DNA of 64,000 nucleotides from UBA7985 sp002690455 (GTDB lineage: Bacteria > Pseudomonadota > Alphaproteobacteria > UBA7985). Below the pieces are notes generated by a model, which saw only the letters and a program-made list of their open reading frames with translations, did not search any database and had not been told where the DNA came from. The position numbers were made by a program, and so were the translations under genes. The stretch lies in NCBI GenBank assembly GCA_965662775.1, contig CBFIIW010000009.1:47362-111361 (forward strand). Direction: 5' to 3'. Below, piece by piece: positions 27,820 to 35,722 of this stretch; within the stretch, counting starts at the first letter, position 1; every line of letters begins with the position of its first letter.

Positions 27820-28728
27820 CTACTCCAAAGCCTTAAGCAGCGCGTCGATGTTGTGGCGCATCATGCTCAGGTAAGAGGTCGCTGGCCCCCCCCGGACAGA
27901 AAGGGCGTCGGAGTACAGCCGCCCGCCGATGCGAAGACCTGTCTCTGCAGCAATTTGGTTAACCAAATCCGGGTTGGTGATGTTTTCAACAAACAGTCCG
28001 ACTACGGCTTGTTCACGGATCTGCTGGATGAGCGCCGCCAATTCGCGTGCAGATGGCTCGGATTCGGTGTTAACCCCAAGCGGCGCGAGAAAGCGGAGAC
28101 CGAATTGGGCTTCAAAATAGCCAAAGGCATCGTGCCCAGTGACAATTGTGCGGCGACCTTCGGGCAGAGCGTCGAAGCGGGCGGAGGCTTCAGCAAAGAG
28201 GGTGTCAATCTCAGCCTCAAAGCCAGCTGCGTTGGCGGCAAAATTGTCCGCATATTTCGGCGCCAGAGCACTCAGGCCGGCGGCAATGCTCGCCGCATAG
28301 TGCGTGGCGTTCGCCAGCGCGTTCCACGCATGAGGGTCTGGCTCGCCTTCGATCAGCAAAGGCACGATAGCCTCGGTCGCCGTGATCACGGGTGCGCTGG
28401 CTTCAGCGGCGGCGATCAGGTCGCTGATCCAGCCTTCAAAACCAAGCCCGTTTATGATGATGATGTCGGCTGCTGCGACCGCTCGGGCATCACTGACTGT
28501 GGGGGAGTAGACGTGTGCATCACTGTCCGGGCCAACGATGCTGGTCACGGTGACGTGTTCGCCACCGACCACAGCAATTATATCGGCGAGGATGGAGAAG
28601 CTGGCCACAGCGTTTATGGTGTCAGTTTCGGCCTGTGCCTGGTTCGCAAAGGCTGTGATCCCGGTCAACGCGATAAGACCAAGAAACAGGCGGACCAGCG
28701 GGCCGACCAATTGAATATTGTTGCTCAT
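27820..28728 (-). CDS. Metal ABC transporter substrate-binding protein (ZnuA/AztC/MntC family)
   Basis: The roughly 302-residue protein has a signal peptide ending near FANQAQAE, then a cluster A-I metal-binding fold. The expected ligands are visible as H72 (DSDAHVYSP), H133 (PDPHAWN), H199 (VTGHDAFGYF) and D274 (LYSDALSV). Three His plus Asp is the ZnuA/AztC-type set. There is no His-rich loop of the kind many ZnuA proteins have. Members bind zinc or manganese. Here the operon starts behind a cobalamin riboswitch, so cobalt is a serious alternative. The ATG at 28728 follows TGGAGATTGATC. It is the last of the three ABC genes, 39 bases after the permease. Confidence 0.9.
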   Translation of the reverse strand: MSNNIQLVGPLVRLFLGLIALTGITAFANQAQAETDTINAVASFSILADIIAVVGGEHVTVTSIVGPDSDAHVYSPTVSDARAVAAADIIIINGLGFEGWISDLIAAAEASAPVITATEAIVPLLIEGEPDPHAWNALANATHYAASIAAGLSALAPKYADNFAANAAGFEAEIDTLFAEASARFDALPEGRRTIVTGHDAFGYFEAQFGLRFLAPLGVNTESEPSARELAALIQQIREQAVVGLFVENITNPDLVNQIAAETGLRIGGRLYSDALSVRGGPATSYLSMMRHNIDALLKALE

Positions 28729-28767
28729 GATCAATCTCCAAAAATACTGTATTTGGTTGGACCGGTT

Positions 28768-29613
28768 CTAATCAGGTGCACGGAACCTTCTGATCAGGTT
28801 GAGGCCGTTTTGACCGATGGCTAGCGATACGAAAAAGACGAGGCCAGCGACCAGAATAATGGCGGGGCCGGAGGGGACATTGTCGAGCCAGAAGGAGAGC
28901 AACAGCCCCAGCAGTCCGCTGCCGGCACTAAAGGCGAACGCAAGCAGTATCATGGGAGTGAGTGCGTTGACCCAGTACCGTGCTGCAGTCGCTGGTACAA
29001 TCATCAGCCCCACCGCCATAAGCGTTCCAAGCGCACGAAAACCAGCAATTAGGTTGAGAACGACGAGGACCATGAATAGCGACCGGGTTAGCCAGCCACG
29101 CTGGGACTGCGATTGTGCAAAGGCCGGATCGACGCTTTGCAGCACCAGCGGCCGCAAAATCAAGGCTATGACCAGCAGCGTTAGCGTTGTCGAGCTGCCG
29201 ATCAGCACCAGTGTACCGTCGCTGAGGCTGAGCACGTTACCGAATAAGAAGCTTTCCAGATTGACGGCGGTGCCGCGTACAGAGAGCAGGAAGATCCCTC
29301 CAGCCAGCGCAAGGAGGTACAACGTAGCCATACTCGCATCTTCTCGAAGCAGCGTTAATCGCGACAGCAAGGTCGATGCGAGCGCCACACTCAGCCCGGC
29401 GATCAATCCGCCCAGCGTCATCGATAACACAGACAGCCCTGCCACCGCGTAGGCCAGCGCGATCCCGGGAATGGCCGCATGACTCATGGCCTCGCCCGCA
29501 AGTGACAGGCGACGGAGCACCAGAAAACAGCCCACTGGCGCCATGCCTAGCGACAGGATAATCACCGCTGCGATGGCCTTACGCATGAAGGCGAATTCTA
29601 AGAATTCAAACAT
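28768..29613 (-). CDS. Metal ABC transporter permease (ZnuB/AztB family)
   Basis: This 281-residue ABC-3-family permease has eight or so hydrophobic helices, beginning FAFMRKAIAAVIIL, and the typical segment LVLRRLSLAGEAMSHAAIPG that contacts the ATPase. The start at 29613 overlaps the ATPase gene end by 8 bases, which fits translational coupling; a longer frame to 29655 lies wholly inside the ATPase gene. It forms the inner-membrane channel for the metal delivered by the binding protein downstream. Confidence 0.9.
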   Translation of the reverse strand: MFEFLEFAFMRKAIAAVIILSLGMAPVGCFLVLRRLSLAGEAMSHAAIPGIALAYAVAGLSVLSMTLGGLIAGLSVALASTLLSRLTLLREDASMATLYLLALAGGIFLLSVRGTAVNLESFLFGNVLSLSDGTLVLIGSSTTLTLLVIALILRPLVLQSVDPAFAQSQSQRGWLTRSLFMVLVVLNLIAGFRALGTLMAVGLMIVPATAARYWVNALTPMILLAFAFSAGSGLLGLLLSFWLDNVPSGPAIILVAGLVFFVSLAIGQNGLNLIRRFRAPD

Positions 29614-30364
29614 ACTTTCCGACCTTAGCGGCTGAAGTCGAGGCTGCAGTGGCATTCAGGTAAGGCTTATCAGCGGCCATATAGCCCAGACCTACCAGTT
29701 GCTCTGGGATTAGAACCTCATGCGTGGGGCCGAAGGCGGCGCCCCCGCGTCCCATCAGCAGAACCGAGGAACAGTGCTCAAGGACCGCCGACAGATTATG
29801 CATGACCAGGATCAGGGCGCACCCCTGCCGACTCCAGTCAAGGATCAGGGCCATTAAGTCGGCCTCCGTACTTTGGTCGACGGCGGCAAAAGGTTCATCG
29901 AGGATGATCAGTTGCGCATCCTGCATGATAGTCCTGGCGAACAACGCACGCTGCAGCTGTCCCGCGGAGAGTTGATGCAGGGGCATATCGGCTGCATCGG
30001 CAAGGCCCACGCGCTCAAGGGCGGCTTCGGCGTTCCGACGTGCGCGCCGCCCGGCGCCTTCGAAGAAGCCAAGCTGCGACCAGCCGCCAGTCGCCGCCAG
30101 GTCGATGACCCGCATGGGAAAACGGCGGTCGAAGTCGGTGAGCTGCCCGAGGTAGCCCACCGGGGTGGTCGGTCTGCCGGCGTCCCAGCGCAACCGGCCG
30201 CCCAGCAGTGGTGTCACGCCAAGGATTGACTTTACCAGCGTCGATTTACCCGAGCCGTTGTAGCCGATAACCGCGAGGATCTCGCCTGAAGAGAGGGAAA
30301 AGTCGACCTTGCTGGCAACGGGGTCGCCGCCATAGCCGATCACAAGGCCTTCGCCATAAAGCAC
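29606..30364 (-). CDS. Metal ABC transporter ATP-binding protein (ZnuC/AztA family)
   Basis: The 252-residue ATPase has Walker A GYNGSGKSTLVK, the ABC signature HQLSAGQLQRALFARTI, Walker B LIILDEPFAAVDQ and a switch His (LVMHNLS). I start at the GTG at 30364, because VLYGEGLVIGYGGDPVAS matches where family members begin. This GTG lies three codon-lengths from the stop of the small upstream ORF. An in-frame ATG at 30403 would overlap that ORF. Gene order ATPase-permease-binding protein is that of aztABC, but no aztD-like chaperone gene is present. Expression is probably governed by the riboswitch upstream. Confidence 0.88.
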   Translation of the reverse strand: MLYGEGLVIGYGGDPVASKVDFSLSSGEILAVIGYNGSGKSTLVKSILGVTPLLGGRLRWDAGRPTTPVGYLGQLTDFDRRFPMRVIDLAATGGWSQLGFFEGAGRRARRNAEAALERVGLADAADMPLHQLSAGQLQRALFARTIMQDAQLIILDEPFAAVDQSTEADLMALILDWSRQGCALILVMHNLSAVLEHCSSVLLMGRGGAAFGPTHEVLIPEQLVGLGYMAADKPYLNATAASTSAAKVGKYV

Positions 30365-30366
30365 CC

Positions 30367-30516
30367 TCAGGAAAGAATAAGCAGGGCGAGCCCGGCCCAG
30401 CACAGGGTGGCAAGGGCAGCGGCACCGCTCAGCAGCATGGCGCGCGAGGGGGTCGTCATGTCAAGGCCGACAGATTCGCGTGACACAGCTGTCGCGCGGT
30501 CTTCAAAAATGGTCAT
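30367..30516 (-). CDS. Small single-helix membrane ORF at the head of the metal ABC operon
   Basis: The 49-codon frame starts at an ATG with a very good ribosome site (CTGCAGGAGAGACC) directly downstream of the cobalamin riboswitch. It ends just before the ATPase start. The product has a polar first 25 residues (MTIFEDRATAVSRESVGLD) and one hydrophobic helix of about 22 residues ending LALLILS. I do not recognise it. CbtB, a small membrane protein also often under B12 control, has a C-terminal His motif that this ORF lacks. It may be a transporter subunit, or mainly a leader that couples translation to the ATPase gene. Confidence 0.55.
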   Translation of the reverse strand: MTIFEDRATAVSRESVGLDMTTPSRAMLLSGAAALATLCWAGLALLILS

Positions 30517-30559
30517 GGTCTCTCCTGCAGGGTCACCCGCCCGTGGAAAAGGTTGATCG

Positions 30560-30780
30560 TCACTCTGGCAGGTCTTCTGGCTCGCGGGTCTGTGCGCCGT
30601 TGCTCCAGCCTTCCCAACGCGATGCCTGGATCAGGCAGCCTGCGTCAGTGGCTATGTTGGAGCTGCGCTCGCCGCTTACAGTTGCGGGGACAGCCTCGGA
30701 CTTGGTCCCTGTTGGGTACGCCGCACCGATGTTCCCTATTAAGTCTCCAGCCTTGGACTGTGTGAGACACCAAAGGTACC
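30560..30780 (-). promoter_or_regulatory. Cobalamin (AdoCbl) riboswitch
   Basis: Read on the minus strand, the segment holds the conserved parts in order. An AATAGGGAAC element lies near 30735-30745. The core GTCCCCGCAACTGTAAGCGG lies at about 30672-30692, followed by GCCACTG and GGGAAGGC. The B12 box AGCCAGAAGACCTGCC is at 30567-30582. This is the standard layout of cobalamin riboswitches. The ATG and ribosome site of the small ORF lie 50-65 bases downstream, so control may act on translation initiation or by early termination; I did not resolve which. Binding of adenosylcobalamin should lower expression of the metal ABC operon. Confidence 0.93.
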
Positions 30781-30938
30781 TAAGACCCTGCCGGAGATTG
30801 CCGCGACCGGCAAGAAACCGCGCGGCGCTAAATCATCTATATGCGACTTGCGTTGGTCGTACGCCCCTGTCGGGCTGCCCCTGTGCCTTGCGAGGGTCTT
30901 GTGCTAGGCCGAATACAGAATTTCCCGGACGACCGACC

Positions 30939-32984
30939 ATGTCAGAACAAAGCGACGACCGCAAAAGCCTCTATACCGCCGCCGATCTGGAGGGCGTCGA
31001 GCACCTCGACAGCCAGCCAGGGCAAGCGCCGTTTGTGCGCGGTCCCTATGCTTCTATGTACACGCAGCGCCCTTGGACCATCCGGCAGTACGCCGGATTT
31101 TCAACCGCTGAGGAAAGCAACGCCTTTTACCGACAGGCGCTAGAGGCCGGGCAGCGGGGGCTTTCCGTCGCCTTCGACCTGGCCACCCATCGCGGTTATG
31201 ACAGCGATCATCCAAGGGTACGTGGGGACGTCGGAAAGGCCGGTGTTGCTATTGACAGTGTCGACGACATGCAGCGGCTGTTCGAAGGCATCGCTTTGCG
31301 CGACGTTTCCGTGTCCATGACCATGAACGGTGCCGTGTTGCCGGTGCTGGCCGCCTTTATCGTTTCCGGCGAGGAACAGGGCGCGGGCCAGGCTGAGTTG
31401 GCCGGCACCATCCAGAACGATATTCTTAAAGAGTTCATGGTCCGCAATACCTTCATTTATCCGCCCCAGCCCAGCCTGCGGATCGTCGGCGATATCATCG
31501 AATACACGGCTCAGGCCATGCCGCGGTTCAATTCGATCTCGATCTCCGGTTATCATATGCAGGAGGCCGGGGCGTCGCTGGTGCAGGAGTTGGCCTTTAC
31601 CCTCGCTGACGGCCGGGAGTACGTGCGTGCAGCGCTGGCGCGTGGACTGGACGTGGATACCTTTGCCCCTCGGCTGTCATTCTTCTTTGGGATCGGGATG
31701 GATTTCTTTGCCGAGGCAGCGAAGCTGCGTGCAGCGCGGCTGCTGTGGTCCCGGATCATGGAAGAGTTCAGCCCGCGAAACCCCAAGTCGCTGATGCTGC
31801 GCACCCACTGCCAGACTTCGGGCGTGTCGCTGCAGGCCCAGGACCCTTACAATAACATTGTACGCACGGCCTTTGAGGCCATGAGTGCGGTGCTCGGTGG
31901 AACCCAGAGCCTACACACCAATTCCTTCGACGAGGCCCTCGCGCTGCCCACGGCGTTCAGTGCGCGGATTGCCCGAAATACGCAGCTGATCCTCGCCCAC
32001 GAAACCGGCGTCACTGACGTGGTCGATCCGCTGGCCGGGTCCTACTACGTTGAGCGGCTGACGGCTGATCTCGCGGAGCAGGCCTGGGCGCTGATCGAGG
32101 AGGTCGAAGCGCGGGGTGGCATGACAAGTGCCATCGAGGCAGGTTGGCCCAAGGCGCAGATTGAGACCGAGGCGATCCGGCAGCAGGCAGCTATTGATAC
32201 CGGTGAACGGGTTATCGTTGGGGTCAACCGCTTCGAACGCAACGAAAGTGACGCTGTTGATGTACTGGATATTGATAACCACGCCGTTCGGAAGGCGCAG
32301 GTCGAGCGGCTGGTGGCGTTGCGCGCCAGTCGTGATGCCGGACGTGTCGACGCATCGCTCGAAGCGCTTGAACAGGCAGCTCGGTCACAGGGCAATCTGC
32401 TCGCGGCTTCGATCGATGCGATGCGCGCCCGGGCGACGGTGGGTGAGGTTAGCGACCGCCTGCGTGTAGTCTTTGAGGAGTACGACGGTAGCCCGGCGCT
32501 GGTTCGCGGGGTCTACGGTGAGGCGCTGGGACAGGATCCGCAGATGCAGACACTGATCGAGAGGGTTGCCGCGCAGGACGAGACACCGCGGCTGTTTATG
32601 GCCAAGCTGGGGCAGGATGGCCACGACCGGGGGGCGCGGGTCATCGCCTCAGCCTTCCTCGACTTCGGCTACGCAGTCGAGACCTCTGCGCTGTTTCAAA
32701 CCCCAGAGGAAGCGGCGGCGCAGGCTATCGCTGCTGGTGCGCACGTGGTTGGGGTATCGTCACTGGCGGCCGGGCACAAAACGCTATTGCCCGCACTGAT
32801 CGACGCCCTGCGCGTGGCGGGGCGAGAGGACATCCTTGTCATCTGTGGCGGTGTCATCCCTGAACAGGATTACGCAGCACTGGAAGCTGCTGGAGTGGCG
32901 GCAATCTTCGGCCCCGGGACTAATGTCCTCGAAGCTGGCGCTCGGGTGTTGGATCTGGTGATTGGTAAACGGCGCAACGCCTGA
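30939..32984 (+). CDS. scpA: Methylmalonyl-CoA mutase, single-chain B12-dependent
   Basis: The roughly 681-residue enzyme has the (beta/alpha)8 acyl-CoA domain (for example, YAGFSTAEESNAFYRQ and RTHCQTSGVSLQAQDPYNNI). A C-terminal cobalamin domain carries the His-on motif DGHDRGARV (near residue 560) and the later SSLAAGHK and GGVIP loops. It interconverts methylmalonyl-CoA and succinyl-CoA, the last step of propionyl-CoA assimilation. I start at the ATG at 30939; the frame stays open upstream only through the riboswitch region. No meaB/argK chaperone, epimerase or propionyl-CoA carboxylase is nearby. It reads away from the cobalamin riboswitch, so its own promoter must lie in 30781-30938. 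Confidence 0.93.
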   Translation: MSEQSDDRKSLYTAADLEGVEHLDSQPGQAPFVRGPYASMYTQRPWTIRQYAGFSTAEESNAFYRQALEAGQRGLSVAFDLATHRGYDSDHPRVRGDVGKAGVAIDSVDDMQRLFEGIALRDVSVSMTMNGAVLPVLAAFIVSGEEQGAGQAELAGTIQNDILKEFMVRNTFIYPPQPSLRIVGDIIEYTAQAMPRFNSISISGYHMQEAGASLVQELAFTLADGREYVRAALARGLDVDTFAPRLSFFFGIGMDFFAEAAKLRAARLLWSRIMEEFSPRNPKSLMLRTHCQTSGVSLQAQDPYNNIVRTAFEAMSAVLGGTQSLHTNSFDEALALPTAFSARIARNTQLILAHETGVTDVVDPLAGSYYVERLTADLAEQAWALIEEVEARGGMTSAIEAGWPKAQIETEAIRQQAAIDTGERVIVGVNRFERNESDAVDVLDIDNHAVRKAQVERLVALRASRDAGRVDASLEALEQAARSQGNLLAASIDAMRARATVGEVSDRLRVVFEEYDGSPALVRGVYGEALGQDPQMQTLIERVAAQDETPRLFMAKLGQDGHDRGARVIASAFLDFGYAVETSALFQTPEEAAAQAIAAGAHVVGVSSLAAGHKTLLPALIDALRVAGREDILVICGGVIPEQDYAALEAAGVAAIFGPGTNVLEAGARVLDLVIGKRRNA

Positions 32985-33014
32985 TATCTGTCGATTGCCG
33001 TCTCTGGCAGATTG

Positions 33015-33665
33015 TTAGCTGCAGCGGCGGGCTACAATGTAGTGCGATGGCGGTTTGCCGCTCGGGAAACTACCCGCTTCCATGACTTTAAATCCCGCCT
33101 GGGTAATCATCGCTTCAAGCCCTTCCGTGGAGAAGAATCGGATCACTGGAGGTGCCTTCCCAATCAACTGCATCAACGGGATCATCAGCCGCATCGCACC
33201 ACCCTGAAGCCCCATGCCGCTGGCGCCCAGACACGGCGTTTTGCTGATAAAGTATCCCCCGGCCGGGATGGCCAGCGCCACGCGCGCAAGGAGGGCTTCG
33301 GGGTCGGGGATCAGATGCAGCAAGCTGTGTGCGAAAATTGCGTCGTAGGAAACGCCGCTATCAAAGCTGTCTGGTGCGCTAGCGACTCTAAACCCCACCT
33401 GCTCATGGGGAGCGGTTTCAGGTTGACGTTCTCTTGCAATTTGGATCATCGCTTCAGAAATATCGGTTGCTTCGAAGGTGCTGACGTGCGCTCGCAGTCG
33501 GAGCGCTGTTGACCCTGTGCCGCACCCTATTTCAAGGGCGCGGAATTCCGGCCGAAGGTAGCTGATCGAGCGCTCGCATGTGAAGTTATAGGCTGCTTCA
33601 TCGAGTACCGGATCTTGCGCGTATTTGGCGGCAATCTTGTTCCAGAAGGTCGCTAAGTTGGTCAC
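33015..33665 (-). CDS. Class I SAM-dependent methyltransferase
   Basis: The 216-residue protein has the Rossmann-like methyltransferase fold with motif I ALEIGCGTGSTAL near residue 50. Acidic post-I residues follow, then the DAIFAHSLLHLIPDPEAL block typical of methyltransferase-11/25 families. I place the start at GTG 33665 (VTNLATFWNKIAAKYAQ), because the upstream part of the frame is basic and runs into the AT-rich promoter region; ATG 33725 is the alternative. The substrate is unknown. It is divergent from a LysR gene, which may control it. Confidence 0.75.
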   Translation of the reverse strand: MTNLATFWNKIAAKYAQDPVLDEAAYNFTCERSISYLRPEFRALEIGCGTGSTALRLRAHVSTFEATDISEAMIQIARERQPETAPHEQVGFRVASAPDSFDSGVSYDAIFAHSLLHLIPDPEALLARVALAIPAGGYFISKTPCLGASGMGLQGGAMRLMIPLMQLIGKAPPVIRFFSTEGLEAMITQAGFKVMEAGSFPSGKPPSHYIVARRCS

Positions 33666-33738
33666 TTGCCGGGTTCTCTGTTGTTTTATTGCGTGTCGTT
33701 TGGACGAATGCAGCCGATTTAGCATTTTTCGGGGTATG

Positions 33739-33778
33739 CAAATATTGGGGAAATTTACTGAAGTGATATAAATATTTG
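33739..33778. promoter_or_regulatory. Inverted repeat in the divergent methyltransferase/LysR promoter region
   Basis: CAAATATT at 33739-33746 is mirrored by AATATTTG at 33771-33778, separated by 24 AT-rich bases. The repeat lies between the divergent methyltransferase and lysR starts, within a strikingly AT-rich stretch. LysR proteins bind AT-rich dyads between divergent genes, so this is a candidate binding site, though the arm spacing is wider than the classic T-N11-A box. Confidence 0.4.
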
Positions 33779-33799
33779 TATAGATACGGAGACTGGCTC

Positions 33800-34711
33800 A
33801 TGGACTGGAATCACGTGAGGGCCTTTGAGGCCACGGTACGATCTGGCTCGCTTTCAGGCGCTGCGCGGGCGCTGGGCCAGACGCAGCCAACGATTGGACG
33901 ACAGGTGGAGGCCCTCGAAGCGCAGCTCGGGGTCATGCTGTTTGAGCGCGAGGGGCGCCGCCTTTCTCTTACACCCACAGGCAAGGCGTTGTTTCAGCAC
34001 GCAGGAGCCATGTCAAAGGCAGCGGAACTGTTGAGCCTCGCAGCGACACGGCATTCGGATGAGATTACTGGTACGGTTAAAATCACGGCCAGCGATATGC
34101 TTTCGCTGTACGACCTGCCAGGCATCATCGCGCAAATTGCCCGGGACGCTCCGGGGCTGCGCCTCGAGATCGTTGCTAGCGACGATATCCAGAATCTTCA
34201 ACGCCGTGAGGCCGACATTGCAATCCGGCACGCCCGACCCGAGCGGGGCGATTTGATCGCTCGACTGGTTGCGGAAAGTGAGGCGGGCGTCTATGCCGCG
34301 CAATCTTACATCGATGTTTACGGTGAACCGAGCCGTTCTACTGGCCTGAAAGGGCACCGGTTTATCTCGTTCGGAGATCCGGCACGCATGATGGCGATCA
34401 TGAAGGGCCATGGTTTTGAACTTACAGCTGAGAACTTTTTTCATGACACCATCAGTGGTCCAGTCGCTTGGGCTATGGCGCAAGAGGGCCTTGGTCTGTG
34501 CCTCACGAGCCGCCACATCGGTGATCGCTCACCTGCCATGGTGCGTGTGCTGCGCGATGCGCCGTCTTTGTCCTTTCCGGTCTGGCTTGTGACCCATCGT
34601 GAACTGCATACGAGTGCCAAGATCCGTCTAGTATACGATGCACTGGCAGATTTGATTCTTCGGACATTCGTGGTGGTAGAGAGCGGTAGAAAGGGGGACC
34701 ATGCTAGCTGA
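33800..34711 (+). CDS. LysR-family transcriptional regulator
   Basis: The roughly 303-residue regulator has the N-terminal winged helix-turn-helix (VRAFEATVRSGSLSGAARAL, QPTIGRQVEALEAQLG, LFEREGRRLSLTPTGKAL). A periplasmic-binding-protein-like effector domain follows. The ATG at 33800 follows ACGGAGACTGGC; an earlier in-frame ATG is less suitable. Its last 11 bases overlap the kinase gene, so the two are translated from one message. Targets are probably itself, the kinase and the divergent methyltransferase. The effector is unknown. Confidence 0.9.
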   Translation: MDWNHVRAFEATVRSGSLSGAARALGQTQPTIGRQVEALEAQLGVMLFEREGRRLSLTPTGKALFQHAGAMSKAAELLSLAATRHSDEITGTVKITASDMLSLYDLPGIIAQIARDAPGLRLEIVASDDIQNLQRREADIAIRHARPERGDLIARLVAESEAGVYAAQSYIDVYGEPSRSTGLKGHRFISFGDPARMMAIMKGHGFELTAENFFHDTISGPVAWAMAQEGLGLCLTSRHIGDRSPAMVRVLRDAPSLSFPVWLVTHRELHTSAKIRLVYDALADLILRTFVVVESGRKGDHAS

Positions 34712-35582
34712 AGTGGTCCAGTCCCGGTTATACAAGTGGAATTTGAAGCTCGAGGAAAAGCCGGTTGAGACCGACTCGTCCTGGGTGGTACCCGTGCTGG
34801 CGGAGGGTCCGGGCTTCGACGGACTTGCAGGCATGCTCAAAGTCGCCAAAACCAGCAGCGACGAGCGCCCCGGCATGGCGCTGCTTGACTGGTGGGACGG
34901 CATTGGTGCGGTTGAGGTGCTCCGTCGCGACGCTGACGCTATCCTGATGCCGCGGCTGGATGACCGTCCTGCGCTCGGAAATCCCGATGATTTTGATGAC
35001 GCTACCGCCTTTGACATTCTTGTAGCGACGACAAATAGGCTGCACCAGCGTGCACGCCAGAGGCTGGCGACGGGCCATCGCGAGCCTTTGCCCGCCGGAT
35101 TGACGCCGCTCACAGAGATCAGACGCCACGTGCTTGACCTGCCCTTGGCAAAGAGCGAACGGTTGGCAAGCTGGCGGGCTTTTGCGATTGAATTTGACCT
35201 CGTTGGCCCATCCCCGCTGCCCCTGCACGGCGACATCCACCATGGCAACGTGATGCACGATCCAGCGCAGGGTGCCTGGGTTGTCATCGATCCCAAAGGC
35301 TATGTCGGCCATCCGGGCTACGACTTTGGCAACTTGTTCTTTAATCTGCTGGACCAGCCCCAGCGGGTGGGAGATCCCTTCCGCATGCGCCGGCTGACCG
35401 AAGCCGTTTCCGCTTCGACCAGCTCGCCGGGGGAAGGCGTGGTTTACCGCCCAGCCGATATTCTGGATTTTGCCTACCTCTACGGTGGATTTTCTGTCAG
35501 CTGGGGCGCTGAGGCATATTGGGTCGAGCACCGAATGGCGCAGTTCGAAATGATTCAGTGTCTGCGGGATGAGGGTGTCTAA
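34701..35582 (+). CDS. Aminoglycoside/hydroxyurea phosphotransferase-like kinase
   Basis: The 293-residue protein has the kinase fold of the APH(6)/hydroxyurea-resistance family. The catalytic loop is LPLHGDIHHGNVMHD (Asp and Asn), and the metal-binding DPKGYVGHPGYDFGNL follows. Family members phosphorylate streptomycin or hydroxyurea, but most chromosomal copies have no shown resistance role and may act on sugars or amino compounds. Translation starts inside lysR (overlap of 11 bases) with AAGGGGG upstream. Resistance should not be assumed. Confidence 0.8.
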   Translation: MLAEVVQSRLYKWNLKLEEKPVETDSSWVVPVLAEGPGFDGLAGMLKVAKTSSDERPGMALLDWWDGIGAVEVLRRDADAILMPRLDDRPALGNPDDFDDATAFDILVATTNRLHQRARQRLATGHREPLPAGLTPLTEIRRHVLDLPLAKSERLASWRAFAIEFDLVGPSPLPLHGDIHHGNVMHDPAQGAWVVIDPKGYVGHPGYDFGNLFFNLLDQPQRVGDPFRMRRLTEAVSASTSSPGEGVVYRPADILDFAYLYGGFSVSWGAEAYWVEHRMAQFEMIQCLRDEGV

Positions 35583-35722
35583 AGAACCGCAGATCAATTG
35601 TAACGGGACTTGATCGCGCATGCCTGCTGGGGTCTGATGCGCGACACACCATCACAGGTCTCAATCGATGACCTCATTCACCGTTAGCCCTGTCCCCAGA
35701 GCAGTGAGAAGGCGCCCGACGC

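Noticed and set aside
27811..28824. Long open frame on the plus strand opposite the metal-binding protein gene
   Set aside because: It is the antisense shadow of the substrate-binding protein gene; its translation has no recognisable domain, while the minus strand encodes all metal ligands and a signal peptide.
30480..30938. Upstream extension of the methylmalonyl-CoA mutase frame
   Set aside because: The extension runs through the cobalamin riboswitch on the other strand and is not conserved mutase sequence; the ATG at 30939 fits the family start.
34701..35582. Antibiotic resistance gene
   Set aside because: The kinase family includes resistance enzymes, but the chromosomal context and lack of mobile elements give no support for a resistance role.
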